Below, piece after piece: positions 15,027-25,007 of a stretch of 64,000 nucleotides of DNA; position 1 is the first letter of the stretch; each line of letters opens with the position of its first letter. The position numbers were made by a program, and so were the translations under genes. The notes under the pieces were generated by a model, which saw only the letters and a list, made by a program, of their open reading frames with translations, was not told the origin of the DNA and did not search any database. This DNA comes from JALORV01 sp963707445 (GTDB lineage: Bacteria; Pseudomonadota; Gammaproteobacteria; Burkholderiales; Burkholderiaceae_F), in assembly GCA_963707445.1 (NCBI GenBank), contig CAVPPW010000038.1:1-64000 (forward strand), in the 5' to 3' direction.

Positions 15027-15231
15027 GGCTCGGGACGGCTTCACCGGCGCTTCACAGGCGCTTCGCGGACAGTTCGCGCAGGCGGCGCACGCTGCGCGAT
15101 GGTCCGCAGCCCGCGGACGCCACGCGAGGAGCCCGGTCATGCCGGAAAACACGGCCTTGCTTCAAGAGCGCCACGGCCGCATCACCCGGCCCGTGGTATT
15201 TCGCCGACCGGTAGCGGTAGCGGCACCTGCG

Positions 15232-16484
15232 ATGGACAAGCTGAAGATCCGAGGAGGCGCCCGGCTCGCCGGTGAAGTCGGCATCTCCGGCGCGAAGAAC
15301 GCGGCTCTGCCGATCATGTGTGCAGCGCTGTTGAGCGCGGACGACCTCGTCGTCGACAACGTGCCGCAACTGCAGGACGTTGCGACCGCCGCGAAGCTGC
15401 TGCGGCAGATGGGCGTGCGGGTCGAGCGCGACGGCGGTACCGTCTTCGTGAACGCGGCGACGATCGCCCATCCGGAGGCGCCCTACGAACTGGTAAAGAC
15501 GATGCGCGCGGCGATCCTTGTGCTCGGACCGCTGGTCGCGCGATGCGGGCGCGCGCGTGTCAGCCTGCCCGGGGGCTGCGCGATCGGGGCCCGACCGGTG
15601 GACCAGCACGTCAAGGGACTGGAAGCGATGGGCGCGCGCATCCACGTCGACGGTGGCTATCTGGTCGCCGAGGCGGGGCGACTCAGGGGCACGCGCATCG
15701 TCACTGACATGGTGACCGTCACCGGCACCGAGAACCTGATGATGGCCGCCACGCTGGCCGACGGCGAGACGGTGATCGAGAACGCTGCGCGCGAGCCCGA
15801 GGTCGACCGACCTGGCACAGGCGCTCAATGCGATGGGCGCGCGCATCGAGGGCGCAGGCAGCGACCGCATCGTCGTGCAGGGCGTCGATCGGCTGCACGG
15901 CGCGCGCCATCGCGTCATGCCCGATCGGATCGAGACCGGCAGCTTCCTGTGCGCTGTCGCGGCGACCGGCGGCGATGTCCTGCTGCGCGGCGCCGCTCCG
16001 GGAACGCTCGACGCGGTGCTCGAGAAGCTGCGTGAGGCCGGAGCGGACCTCGACTGCGGTGACGACTGGATCCGCATCCGCATGAGCGGCTCGTCCGCGC
16101 GCGGTGAGCCTGCGAACCGCCCCGTACCCGGCGTTTCCGACCGACATGCAGGCGCAGTTCATGGCGCTGAACAGTATCGCCGAGGGGGTCGGCCGCGTGA
16201 CCGAGACGATTTTCGAGAACCGCTTCATGCACGTCCTGGAGCTGCAACGGCTCGGCGCGAATATCGCGATCGAGGGCAATACCGCCATCGTGCAGGGCGT
16301 AGAACGACTGGCCGGTGCCCAGGTGATGGCCACCGATCTGCGCGCGTCGGCGAGCCTGGTCGTGGCCGCACTGGTCGCGCAGGGCGAAACGATCGTCGAT
16401 CGCATATACCATCTCGATCGCGGCTACGAGGCGATGGAAGTGAAGCTGGCGCGCGTCGGTGCCCGTATCGAGCGCGTGCAATAG
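15232..16484 (+). CDS. murA: UDP-N-acetylglucosamine 1-carboxyvinyltransferase MurA, two frame breaks
   Basis: First committed step of peptidoglycan synthesis: transfers enolpyruvate from PEP to UDP-GlcNAc. Start MDKLKIRGG at 15232 matches the family; an upstream in-frame ATG (15139) would add an unlikely 31-residue extension. The substrate loop ISGAKNAALPIM and the catalytic cysteine in LPGGCAIGARPVD are present. Frame breaks near 15805 (REPEV|DLAQALNAMGARI) and near 16097 (before APYPAFPTDMQAQFMAL) split the gene into three frames. As MurA is essential, errors in the sequence are the simplest reading. Family length (about 417) fits the joined product. Confidence 0.92.
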
Positions 16485-16505
16485 CCCACCGGCAGACTCC
16501 GGACC

Positions 16506-17156
16506 ATGATCACGCTGGCACTGTCCAAGGGACGCATCTTCGACGAGTCGCGGCCTTTGCTGGCAGCGGCCGGCATCGCGCCGCTCGAAGACCCCGAGAC
16601 CTCGCGCAAGCTGATCATCGGTACACAGGATCCGCAGCTGCGGCTCGTCGTCGTGCGGGCCTCGGACGTGCCGACCTACGTGCAGTACGGCGCGGCGGAA
16701 CTCGGTGTTGCTGGCCAGGACGTGTTGATGGAACACAGTGCGCATTGGGGAGATCGCGGGCTCTACCAGCCGATCGACCTCGGTATCGCGCGCTGCCGGC
16801 TCTGCGTTGCCGTCCCGGCCGGCTTCGACTATGCGAACGCCGTGCGCCGTGGTGCGCGCCTGCGCGTGGCGACCAAGTACGTGCAGACGGCGCGCGAGCA
16901 CTTCGCGGCCAAGGGCGTGCATGTCGACCTGATCAAGCTCTACGGCTCGATGGAACTCGCACCGCTGGCGGGTCTCGCCGATGCGATCGTCGACCTCGTG
17001 TCGTCGGGGGGAACGCTGAAGGCCAACAACCTGGTCGAGGTCGAGGAGGTGGCAGCGATCTCGTCTCGCCTGATCGTCAACCAGTCGGCGCTGAAGACCC
17101 GGCGTGGTGAGCTTGCGCCCTTGATCGAACGCATCGAGGCGGCGAGCCGGGCATGA
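16506..17156 (+). CDS. hisG: ATP phosphoribosyltransferase catalytic subunit (short form)
   Basis: 216 residues. First step of histidine synthesis, condensing ATP with PRPP. Short HisG_S form, without the C-terminal regulatory domain, so by family rule it needs a HisZ partner; no hisZ is in the window. MITLALSKGRIFDES start, and the phosphoribosyl-binding loop ADAIVDLVSSGGTLKANNL. Overlaps hisD by four bases. Opens the his operon 21 bases after murA, suggesting transcription from upstream. Confidence 0.95.
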   Translation: MITLALSKGRIFDESRPLLAAAGIAPLEDPETSRKLIIGTQDPQLRLVVVRASDVPTYVQYGAAELGVAGQDVLMEHSAHWGDRGLYQPIDLGIARCRLCVAVPAGFDYANAVRRGARLRVATKYVQTAREHFAAKGVHVDLIKLYGSMELAPLAGLADAIVDLVSSGGTLKANNLVEVEEVAAISSRLIVNQSALKTRRGELAPLIERIEAASRA

Positions 17157-18475
17157 AGCTGCGTACGCTCGATACGCGCGATCCAGGCTTCGAACGAGAA
17201 TTCGCCGCGCTGGTCGCCGTTGACAGCGCGGTCGACAAGTCGATCGAGCGCGCAGCCGAGGCGATCGTCGACGACGTCCGCGCGCGCGGCGATGCGGCCG
17301 TGCTGGAATACACCAACCGGTTCGACCGGACGGCGGCGGCGAGCGTCGCCGATCTCGAGATTTCGCAGGAATCGATGCAGACGGCCTTCGAGTCGCTGCC
17401 GGCCGAACAACGCGATGCACTGCAAGCTGCTGCTGATCGCATCCGCGCCTTTCACCGCGATCAGTACGAGCGCCTGATGCACGGTGACTGGAGGACGGCT
17501 GAGGCCGACGGCACGGTGACCGGCCAGCGCATCGACCCCCTCGACAGCGTCGGCCTGTACGTGCCTGGCGGCAAGGCCGCCTACCCGTCGTCGGTACTGA
17601 TGAATGCGATCCCTGCGCACGTCGCAGGTGTGCAGCGCCTGGCCATGGTGGTTCCCACTCCCGACGGCGAGCGCAACGCGCTGGTGCTGGGCGCGGCCTG
17701 GCTCGGCGGCGTGTCGCGCGCCTTTGCCGTCGGCGGCGCGCAGGCGGTAGCGGCACTCGCCTATGGCACGGCGACCATACCCGCGGTCGACAAGATCGTT
17801 GGGCCGGGTAACGCCTACGTCGCGGCGGCGAAGCGGCGTGTCTTCGGCACGGTCGGCATCGACATGATTGCAGGACCGACCGAAATCCTGGTGATCGCCG
17901 ACGGCGAAGCGCATCCGGACTGGATCGCGATGGACCTGTTTTCGCAGGCCGAACACGACGAACTGGCGCAGGCACTGCTGCTGACTCCGGACGCCGGGCT
18001 GATCGAAGCGGTGGCGGCGTCGATCGACAGGCTGCTGCCGGCACAACCGCGCCGCGACATCATTGCCGCGTCGCTGACGAAGCGCGGCGCGTTGGTGCTG
18101 ACACGTGACCTCGACGAGGCAGTCGCCCTGTGCAATCGGGTCGCGCCCGAGCACGTGGAGATCGCCACGGCAAATCCCGACGCGCTGCTGCCTAAGGTGC
18201 GCCATGCCGGCGCGATTTTCGTCGGGCATTATTCGTCGGAGGCGCTCGGCGACTACTGTGCCGGGCCCAACCATGTGCTGCCGACGGTGCGCACGGCGCG
18301 ATTTTCGTCTCCGCTCGGCGTCTACGACTTCGTCAAGCGCTCGAACATCATCCGCGTATCCGCCTCCGGGGCGATGAGGCTCGGGCCCGTGGCATCGGTG
18401 CTTGCGCGCGGGGAACAGCTGACCGCGCACGCCATGTCGGCCGAATTGCGACTCGACGGGGCCTCAAAGCGATGA
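17153..18475 (+). CDS. hisD: Histidinol dehydrogenase
   Basis: 440 residues, full length. Zn-dependent, NAD-using four-electron oxidation of histidinol to histidine. Family segments: GLYVPGGKAAYPSSVLMNAI, VDKIVGPGNAYVAAAKR, IDMIAGPTEILVIAD, SQAEHDELAQALL and the Zn-ligand region GDYCAGPNHVLPT. Overlaps hisG and hisC by four bases each, so translation is coupled. Confidence 0.96.
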   Translation: MKLRTLDTRDPGFEREFAALVAVDSAVDKSIERAAEAIVDDVRARGDAAVLEYTNRFDRTAAASVADLEISQESMQTAFESLPAEQRDALQAAADRIRAFHRDQYERLMHGDWRTAEADGTVTGQRIDPLDSVGLYVPGGKAAYPSSVLMNAIPAHVAGVQRLAMVVPTPDGERNALVLGAAWLGGVSRAFAVGGAQAVAALAYGTATIPAVDKIVGPGNAYVAAAKRRVFGTVGIDMIAGPTEILVIADGEAHPDWIAMDLFSQAEHDELAQALLLTPDAGLIEAVAASIDRLLPAQPRRDIIAASLTKRGALVLTRDLDEAVALCNRVAPEHVEIATANPDALLPKVRHAGAIFVGHYSSEALGDYCAGPNHVLPTVRTARFSSPLGVYDFVKRSNIIRVSASGAMRLGPVASVLARGEQLTAHAMSAELRLDGASKR

Positions 18476-19566
18476 GCTCGCGCATCGGCCAACGCCCGAA
18501 CCTTGCCGTGCTGCGCGACGACGTGCGCGCGACCGAGGCCTATGCGGTTCCGAGCGCAGTCGGATTCATCAAGCTCGATGCGATGGAGAATCCGTTCGGC
18601 TTGCCGGAGGCGGTGCAGCGCGAACTCGGCGAACGCCTCGGAAAGCAGCCGCTGAACCGTTATCCGATGTCGGATCCGCGCGGCTTCAAGGAGCGACTCG
18701 GCAAGGCGATGGGTCTGCCGATGGGCGCCCGCCTGATGCTGGGCAACGGATCCGACGAGCTGATCCATCTCGTGATCCAGGCGTGTGCGCGCCCCGGTGC
18801 AACGATGCTGTCACCGTGGCCAAGCTTCTCGATGTACGAACTGTCGTCGCGTTTCGACGGCTGCAATTTCGTCGGAGTGCCGCTGCGGCCGGATTTCACG
18901 TTGGACCCGAAGGCGATACTCGGTGCGATCGCCGAAGACCAGCCGGCGGTGATCTTTCTCTCGTATCCGAACAATCCGACCGGCAACCTGTTCGATCGCA
19001 CTGCGATCGACGCGGTGCTGCGCGCGGCCCCCGGGCTTGTCGTCATCGACGAGGCCTATCTGCCGTTCGCGCAGGACACCTGGATGCCGCATCTGCGCAG
19101 TTGGCCGAACCTGCTCGTACTGCGCACGCTATCGAAGCTCGGCCTCGCCGGAATCCGGCTCGGTTATCTGTCCGGCGATCCCGAGTGGATCGCGGAAATC
19201 GAAAAGCTGCGTCCGCCCTACAACGTCAATGTGCTGACGCTGGCGGCGGCGGACCTGATGCTCGAGCATCTGTCGACGCTCGACTCCCAGGCCGTTATGC
19301 TGCGCGCAGAGCGGTCGCGCGTCGCGACTGCGCTGAGCGCGATCCGAGGCGTGACCGTTTTCCCGTCGGCAGCCAACTTCCTGCTGTTTCGGGTGGCCGA
19401 TCCGGACCGGGTCTTCGCCGCGCTGAAGGAGCGGGGCATCCTGATCAAGAACGTCTCGAAGACCCATCCGCTGCTGCACGGGTGCCTGCGCACCACGATC
19501 GGAACATCGGGGGAGAATGACGCCCTGATGCAGGCGCTGCGCACGATCATGGAAAGCCCGCGATGA
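18472..19566 (+). CDS. hisC: Histidinol-phosphate aminotransferase
   Basis: 364 residues. PLP enzyme converting imidazole-acetol phosphate and glutamate to histidinol phosphate. Motifs of class I/II aminotransferases: LMLGNGSDELI, FLSYPNNPTGN, VVIDEAYLPF and the PLP lysine in LRTLSKLGLAGIRLGY. Overlaps its neighbours by four bases each. Confidence 0.95.
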   Translation: MSSRIGQRPNLAVLRDDVRATEAYAVPSAVGFIKLDAMENPFGLPEAVQRELGERLGKQPLNRYPMSDPRGFKERLGKAMGLPMGARLMLGNGSDELIHLVIQACARPGATMLSPWPSFSMYELSSRFDGCNFVGVPLRPDFTLDPKAILGAIAEDQPAVIFLSYPNNPTGNLFDRTAIDAVLRAAPGLVVIDEAYLPFAQDTWMPHLRSWPNLLVLRTLSKLGLAGIRLGYLSGDPEWIAEIEKLRPPYNVNVLTLAAADLMLEHLSTLDSQAVMLRAERSRVATALSAIRGVTVFPSAANFLLFRVADPDRVFAALKERGILIKNVSKTHPLLHGCLRTTIGTSGENDALMQALRTIMESPR

Positions 19567-20170
19567 CCGCACGCTCCGATAAACGGCGCGCCACCGTGGA
19601 GCGCAATACCAAGGAAACCCGGATCCGGGTTGAGGTCGATCTCGACGGCACCGGTCACTGCCAGATCGCCTCGGGGATCGGTTTCTTCGACCACATGCTT
19701 GACCAAGTCGCCCGCCACGGCATGCTCGACCTCGTCGTCGATGCGCACGGCGACCTGCATATCGACGGCCACCACACGATCGAGGACATCGGCATCACGT
19801 TCGGGCAGGCCTTAGCGCAGGCCGTCGGCGACAAGGCCGGCGTGCGCCGTTACGGCCACGCCTACGTGCCGCTCGACGAGGCGCTGTCGCGGGTTGTCAT
19901 CGATCTGTCGGGGCGGCCGAGCCTCGAATGGAATGTCGCCGTTCAAGCGCGCGATGATCGGCGAATTCGACGTCGATCTGGCGCACGAGTTCTTCCAGGG
20001 CTTTGCCAACCATGCGCTGGTCACGCTGCATGTCGACAACTCTGCGCGGCGACAACGCCCATCACCAGTGCGAGACGGTCTTCAAGGCCTTCGCCCGCGC
20101 GCTGCGCATGGCAGTCGAGCCCGACCCGCGCGCCGCCGGCACGATTCCCTCAACGAAGGGGACGTTGTAG
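19563..20170 (+). CDS. hisB: Imidazoleglycerol-phosphate dehydratase, two frame breaks
   Basis: Monofunctional HisB (no phosphatase domain), about 200 residues. Mn-binding motif one, DGHHTIEDIG, is in the first frame; FDVDLAHEFFQGFANHALVTL, then HVDNS is in a second frame; the second Mn motif NAHHQCETVFKAFARAL and the conserved end GTIPSTKGTL are in a third, stopping at 20170. Breaks lie near 19945 and 20045. All domain landmarks exist in order, so indel errors are the likely cause. Confidence 0.92.
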
Positions 20171-20219
20171 CCGATAGCGATGCGCCCAGCCCGCCGTTGT
20201 GACAAGGCGCGCGCGCGGC

Positions 20220-20231
20220 CGCTCCGGAGCG
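20220..20231. other. Perfect 12-base palindrome
   Basis: CGCTCCGGAGCG, in the 125-base gap between hisB and hisH and 16 bases before the long stem-loop that abuts hisH. It could pair as part of the same structured leader. No function is assigned. Confidence 0.4.
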
Positions 20232-20246
20232 CGCCCTCAGAATCGA

Positions 20247-20295
20247 TCGCTTTGCGTGCACGTGCGACGCGAAGCGTCGCGTACACGCAAAGCGA
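20247..20295. promoter_or_regulatory. Long stem-loop ending at the hisH start codon
   Basis: A 49-base near-perfect inverted repeat: the left arm opens TCGCTTTGCGTG and the right arm closes CACGCAAAGCGA, with a further ACG and CGACGC match towards a GAA loop and two unpaired bases in between. The right arm ends at 20295 and the hisH ATG is 20296-20298, so the stem covers the place where a ribosome binding site should be, and none is visible. It could limit or couple hisH translation, act as an mRNA end or processing site, or be a mobile palindromic repeat. Confidence 0.6.
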
Positions 20296-20928
20296 ATGAT
20301 TGCCATTGTCGACTACGGAATGGGCAATCTGCGCTCGGTCGCAAAGGCGTTGGAGCACGTTGCGCCAGCTGAAACGGTGCGTATCACGGCCGATTCCGCC
20401 GTCGTCGACGCGGCTGACCGGGTCGTGTTTCCGGGCCAGGGTGCGATGCCCGACTGCATGCGCTACCTGCGTGAGTCGGGCCTGGAGACAGCTGTGCGCC
20501 GCGCGGCCGGCGGCAAGCCGCTGCTCGCTGTCTGTATCGGCGAGCAGATGCTGTTCGAACGCAGCGAGGAGGGCGACACGGCGGGCCTCGGACTTTTCCC
20601 GGGCACGGTCGTGCGCTTCCGCGACGAGGCAATGCGAGCGCCGGACGGCTCGCGTCTCAAGGTCCCGCACATGGGCTGGAACCGGGTGCGGCAGACGCAG
20701 CCGCATCCACTGTGGGATGGCGTCGATGATGGCAGCTGGTTCTATTTCGTGCACAGCTACCATGTGGTGCCTGCCGATGAACGCCTAAATGCCGGGATTT
20801 CCGATTACGGCGATCCCTTTACCTGCGCGGTGGCGCGGGATAATATTTTTGCGACACAGTTTCATCCCGAAAAGAGCGCCGCCGCCGGATTGCGCATCTA
20901 CGAGAACTTCTGCCGCTGGGCTCCATAG
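20296..20928 (+). CDS. hisH: Imidazole glycerol phosphate synthase, glutamine amidotransferase subunit
   Basis: 210 residues. Class I glutaminase that supplies ammonia to HisF. MIAIVDYGMGNLRSVAKAL start, nucleophile Cys in LLAVCIGEQMLFE, oxyanion-region PHMGWNRV and the His-x-Glu pair in ATQFHPEKS. Starts directly after a long stem-loop with no visible Shine-Dalgarno. Partner hisF is separated from it here by hisA and an inserted antisense gene. Confidence 0.95.
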   Translation: MIAIVDYGMGNLRSVAKALEHVAPAETVRITADSAVVDAADRVVFPGQGAMPDCMRYLRESGLETAVRRAAGGKPLLAVCIGEQMLFERSEEGDTAGLGLFPGTVVRFRDEAMRAPDGSRLKVPHMGWNRVRQTQPHPLWDGVDDGSWFYFVHSYHVVPADERLNAGISDYGDPFTCAVARDNIFATQFHPEKSAAAGLRIYENFCRWAP

Positions 20929-21003
20929 GCCTGGCCGCGCACCGCGCTCAAGCGAAAGTCTTCCTCCCCGCGCTGCAACTCTGCCCAACCCGGGCCTGCC
21001 GTG

Positions 21004-21741
21004 ATGCTGCTCATCCCCGCCATCGATCTCAAGGACGGTCACTGCGTGCGTCTGCGTCAGGGCGACATGACCAAGGACGTAACGGTTTTCTCGGAGGAGC
21101 CGGTAGTCATGGCCCGGTACTGGCGCGAGCAGGGCGCGCGCCGCCTGCACATCGTCGACCTCAACGCCGCGCGATCCGGGCGCCCGGTCAACGAGGCGGT
21201 GATCCGCAAGATGGTGAAGGCGGTCGGCGATGAACTGCCGATCCAGCTCGGCGGCGGCATTCGCGATCTCGACACGATCGAACGCTATATCGACGACGGC
21301 GTCAGCTACGTCGTGATCGGCACGGCGGCCGTGAAGAACCCGGGGTTCCTGCACGATGCCTGCAGCGCTTTCGCAGGCCATGTCATCGTTGCGCTCGATG
21401 CCAAGGGCGGCAAGGTCGCCACCGACGGCTGGAGCAAGCTCACCGGCCACGACGTGACCGATCTTGCGAAGAAGTTCGAGGACTACGGCGTCGAGGCGAT
21501 CCTTTACACCGATATCGGCCGCGACGGCATGATGAGCGGTGTCAACATCGAGGCGACCGTCGAACTGGCGCGCCACGTAAAGATCCCGGTCATCGCCAGC
21601 GGCGGCATCGCGACGATGGACGACATCGATGCCCTATGCGCCGCCGAAGCGGACGGCGTGACCGGGGCGATTCTCGGCCGCTCGCTCTACGAGGGCGCCA
21701 TCGATTTCCGAAGCGCGCGCAGGAACGCGCCGACGGGTTGA
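21004..21741 (+). CDS. hisA: ProFAR isomerase
   Basis: About 245 residues, (beta-alpha)8 barrel. Catalyses the Amadori rearrangement of ProFAR. Start MLLIPAIDLKDGHCVRL carries the first catalytic Asp; the second is in YTDIGRDGMMSGVN; phosphate loops are LGGGIRD and ASGGIAT. The ATG at 21004 is preferred over a GTG one codon earlier. Confidence 0.95.
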   Translation: MLLIPAIDLKDGHCVRLRQGDMTKDVTVFSEEPVVMARYWREQGARRLHIVDLNAARSGRPVNEAVIRKMVKAVGDELPIQLGGGIRDLDTIERYIDDGVSYVVIGTAAVKNPGFLHDACSAFAGHVIVALDAKGGKVATDGWSKLTGHDVTDLAKKFEDYGVEAILYTDIGRDGMMSGVNIEATVELARHVKIPVIASGGIATMDDIDALCAAEADGVTGAILGRSLYEGAIDFRSARRNAPTG

Positions 21742-21775
21742 CCAGCGAATCCCGCTAGACGGCACCAGACCGGCG

Positions 21776-22804
21776 CTACTTCCATAGGTCGACCGTTTCG
21801 CCGCGGGCGCGCAGCCCGTCGGCGCGGGCCTGGACGAAACGCTGGAAGCTGGGCTCCGCACGGTACGCACCGGTGGATACGTACTCAAGCGCCGACGCCA
21901 GGTGGAACGGCCGCACATAGGCTTCGACGCGGAACACTTCGACACCGCGATCGAAGAACACCAGGGTCGGCGCAAAGGTGATGCGCAGGTCACGCGCCCA
22001 CGCCGACGACGTCGTTCGGCGACCGTCGGGCGCGATCAGCTCGACATGGCTCGACGGATCGAAGCGGGCGACGGTCATGCGGCCGAGTTGCTGGGCGATC
22101 TCGCGGCGACGGAAATGGTCGCGATGCAGTTCGTCGCAGCTCGCGCACGGGGCCCGCTCGAAGACGACCACCAGCGGGCGGTTCGCCGATCGCGCAAGAT
22201 CATACGGAGGTCGCATGAAGAACGGCTCGTCATGCAGCGTCGGGCTGGCGGATTCGCTGACCGATCGCTGCAGGTAGTCGGCGAACGGCTGCTTCGACTC
22301 GAGACGGTTGGCCACGTAATCGAGCGCGGCTTCCATTTGGTGCGGTGGCTGATAGCCGTTCAGGCGCACGATCACGCGCGCGTTCTCGTCGAAAAACAGC
22401 AGCGTCGGCGTGAACTGGACCTGCAGCAGCCGACCGAGGTCCTTCTCGGTCATGCGCCGGCCGTCGACCCAGGTCACTTCACGGTCGCCCCACAGGTTGA
22501 GCGCGATCGGTACGAAGTTTTTCTGCGCCTTGTCGACGATGCGGGTCTCGGCGAACGTGGTCTGCATCAGCAGTTTGCAGTAGGGACACCCGTCCTGCCC
22601 GAAGTAGATCATCACGCGCTTGCCACCCCGGCGCGCCTCGGCAATGTCTTCGCGGAAATCCAGGAAGGATTCGACGAACCAGCGCGGGATCGCGATCGCG
22701 TGCGGCGAGGCGGTCTGGGCGCATAAGCGGGTGGTGCCGAGCGCGAGCACACCGCCGGCGGCGAGCAGCAACGCACGACGGTTCACCTGGCGGATCTGGA
22801 GCAT
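21776..22804 (-). CDS. Exported protein with two thioredoxin-like domains, inserted in the his operon
   Basis: 342 residues from the ATG at 22804; a longer frame (to 22969) would run into the hisF leader. Signal peptide NRRALLLAAGGVLALGTTRLCAQ. Domain one (about residues 50-170) has the CxxC site in YFGQDGCPYCKLLMQTTF and FTPTLLFFDENARVI; domain two (about 190-330) repeats the plan with FERAPCASCDELHRDHF and FAPTLVFFDRGVEVF. It is a periplasmic thiol-disulfide or SoxW-like thioredoxin by fold; the partner is unknown. It runs against hisA (convergent, 34 bases) and is divergent from hisF (109 bases), so it splits the otherwise contiguous his operon and places a promoter region in front of hisF. 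Confidence 0.8.
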   Translation of the reverse strand: MLQIRQVNRRALLLAAGGVLALGTTRLCAQTASPHAIAIPRWFVESFLDFREDIAEARRGGKRVMIYFGQDGCPYCKLLMQTTFAETRIVDKAQKNFVPIALNLWGDREVTWVDGRRMTEKDLGRLLQVQFTPTLLFFDENARVIVRLNGYQPPHQMEAALDYVANRLESKQPFADYLQRSVSESASPTLHDEPFFMRPPYDLARSANRPLVVVFERAPCASCDELHRDHFRRREIAQQLGRMTVARFDPSSHVELIAPDGRRTTSSAWARDLRITFAPTLVFFDRGVEVFRVEAYVRPFHLASALEYVSTGAYRAEPSFQRFVQARADGLRARGETVDLWK

Positions 22805-22913
22805 GAGGTCATTGCATTCGCAATCCGGTGGGCGGGGAACCCCGTGATCCGGGCACCGGAAGGCAACGCTGCCCAGCCGTTGCGCTAGAGTCCGACTGAA
22901 GAAACCCAACGTT

Positions 22914-23683
<770 letters not shown>

Positions 23684-23684
<1 letters not shown>

Positions 23685-24092
23685 TGACGCCAGCGCAACG
23701 CCCCCCGACGCGCCTGGCTCGACGAGGTCGCCTTCGACGGCGACGGCCTGGTGCCGGTCATCGCGCAGGACAGCGCGTCAGGCCGAGTGCTGATGTTCGC
23801 CTGGGCCAACCGCGACGCGCTGGCCGAAACCGCGGCCACGGGGCGAGCGGTCTACTGGTCGCGCTCGCGCGGCCGGCTGTGGCGTAAGGGGGAGGAGTCG
23901 GGGCATACGCAGCGCATCGCCGAGGTGCGGCTCGACTGCGACGGCGACGTGGTGCTGTACGCTGTCGAGCAGGCTGGCGGCATCGCATGCCACACGGGGC
24001 GCGAGAGCTGTTTTTTCAGGCGACTCGCCGACGGTCGCTGGCAGACGGTCGATCCGGTGCTGCAGGATCCCGAGCTTATTTACCGCAAATGA
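23684..24092 (+). CDS. hisI: Phosphoribosyl-AMP cyclohydrolase, frame break in a C-run near 23705
   Basis: About 135 residues. The ATG at 23684 overlaps the hisF stop; the frame slips in a run of six C around 23701-23706, after which WLDEVAFDGDGLVPVIAQDS and the family core FAWANRDALAETAATGRAVYWSRSR are read. Zn-binding text: RLDCDGDVVLYAVEQ and CHTGRESCFFR. The homopolymer position makes this one of the clearest sequencing slips in the window. Overlaps hisE (ATGA). Confidence 0.92.
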
Positions 24093-24436
24093 ACGACGCC
24101 ATCCTCAAGGAACTCGCCGCCGTGATCGAGTCGCGACGCGGCGGTGATCCGGACGCGTCGTACGTCGCGCGCCTGCTCGACCGCGGCGAGGACGCGATCC
24201 TGAAGAAAATTGGCGAGGAGGCGACCGAAACGGTGATGGCCGCAAAGGACGGCTCGCCCGAACGGATCATCGCCGAGACCGCGGACCTCTGGTTTCATTG
24301 CCTGATCATGCTGGCGCACTATCGGCTGGCCCCTGAGCAGGTGCTGCAGGAACTGACGCGCCGCGCCGGCACGTCCGGGATCGAGGAAAAGGCCGCACGA
24401 AAGGCGCAGGGGCGCGAGCGTGGAGAACGAGGGTGA
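24089..24436 (+). CDS. hisE: Phosphoribosyl-ATP pyrophosphatase
   Basis: 115 residues, separate from hisI (fused in E. coli). Helical MazG-like fold with KKIGEEATETVMAAKDG and ETADLWFHCLIMLAHY carrying the Mg-binding acidic residues. The last 15 residues are Arg/Gly-rich. Start chosen at the ATGA overlap with hisI. Confidence 0.93.
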   Translation: MNDAILKELAAVIESRRGGDPDASYVARLLDRGEDAILKKIGEEATETVMAAKDGSPERIIAETADLWFHCLIMLAHYRLAPEQVLQELTRRAGTSGIEEKAARKAQGRERGERG

Positions 24437-24607
24437 GCCACGCGCGGCGGACTTTGGGTGCGGGCTGATGTCGGTGCACCGGACGTCATTCGTGCGGCAG
24501 CGCGCGGGCGGCGCCAGAGGACCGAGCCAATGACGCCCGCCCGCCCGGCGCAGCTAACGGCAGCCGGCTTGCTGCTATTGGTCCGTCGCATAAGCGATGA
24601 CCACACG

Positions 24608-24627
24608 CCGGGCTCGGGAACGCCCGG
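24608..24627. terminator. Short GC stem-loop between hisE and the HIT gene
   Basis: CCGGGC (24608-24613) pairs with GCCCGG (24622-24627) across eight bases. The 219-base gap 24437-24655 holds no gene I can support. There is no U-tract, so termination of the his operon here is only possible. Confidence 0.3.
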
Positions 24628-24655
24628 AGTGGGAAGACGTCAAAGGAAAGGTCGG

Positions 24656-24998
24656 ATGAGCTGACAAGTGTCTGTTCTGCCGCATTGCACGCGGCGAGGT
24701 GCCGAGCCGCAAGGCGTACGAGGACGACCAGTTCCTCGCTTTTCACGATATCAATCCGGCGGCGCCGGTGCATCTTCTGGTGATACCGAAGCTGCACGTC
24801 GATTCGCTGCTCACCGCGGGTCCGGAACACGAAGCGCTGTTGGGTAAACTGGTGTCCCTTGCGCCGCGGCTCGCGAAGGAACAAGGCTGCGACAACGGCT
24901 TTCGCGTCGTGATCAACAACGGCCCCGACGGCGGGCAAGAGGTCTATCACTTGCACATCCACATCCTGGGCGGCCCGCGCCCATGGAAGCGACTGTAG
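24656..24998 (+). CDS. HIT-family nucleotide hydrolase, extra base right after the start
   Basis: About 113 residues, HinT-like purine nucleoside phosphoramidase fold. A strong AAAGGAAAGG precedes the ATG at 24656. The first codons read Met-Ser-stop unless the T at 24662 is dropped, which gives MSDKCLFCRIARGEVPSRKA, the usual family start with the CxxC pair. FHDINPAAPVHLLVIPK and the active-site triad HLHIHILGG are intact. Sits next to tatA as in many Betaproteobacteria. Confidence 0.9.
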
Positions 24999-25007
24999 GA
25001 GTTCGCG

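Noticed and set aside
15915..18044. 709-codon minus-strand frame opposite murA/hisG/hisD
   Set aside because: Antisense to three conserved genes and compositionally a reverse-codon shadow.
19563..20170. hisB as a true pseudogene
   Set aside because: All Mn-binding motifs and the conserved C-terminus exist in order across three frames; with similar breaks in many essential genes, sequence error is more likely.
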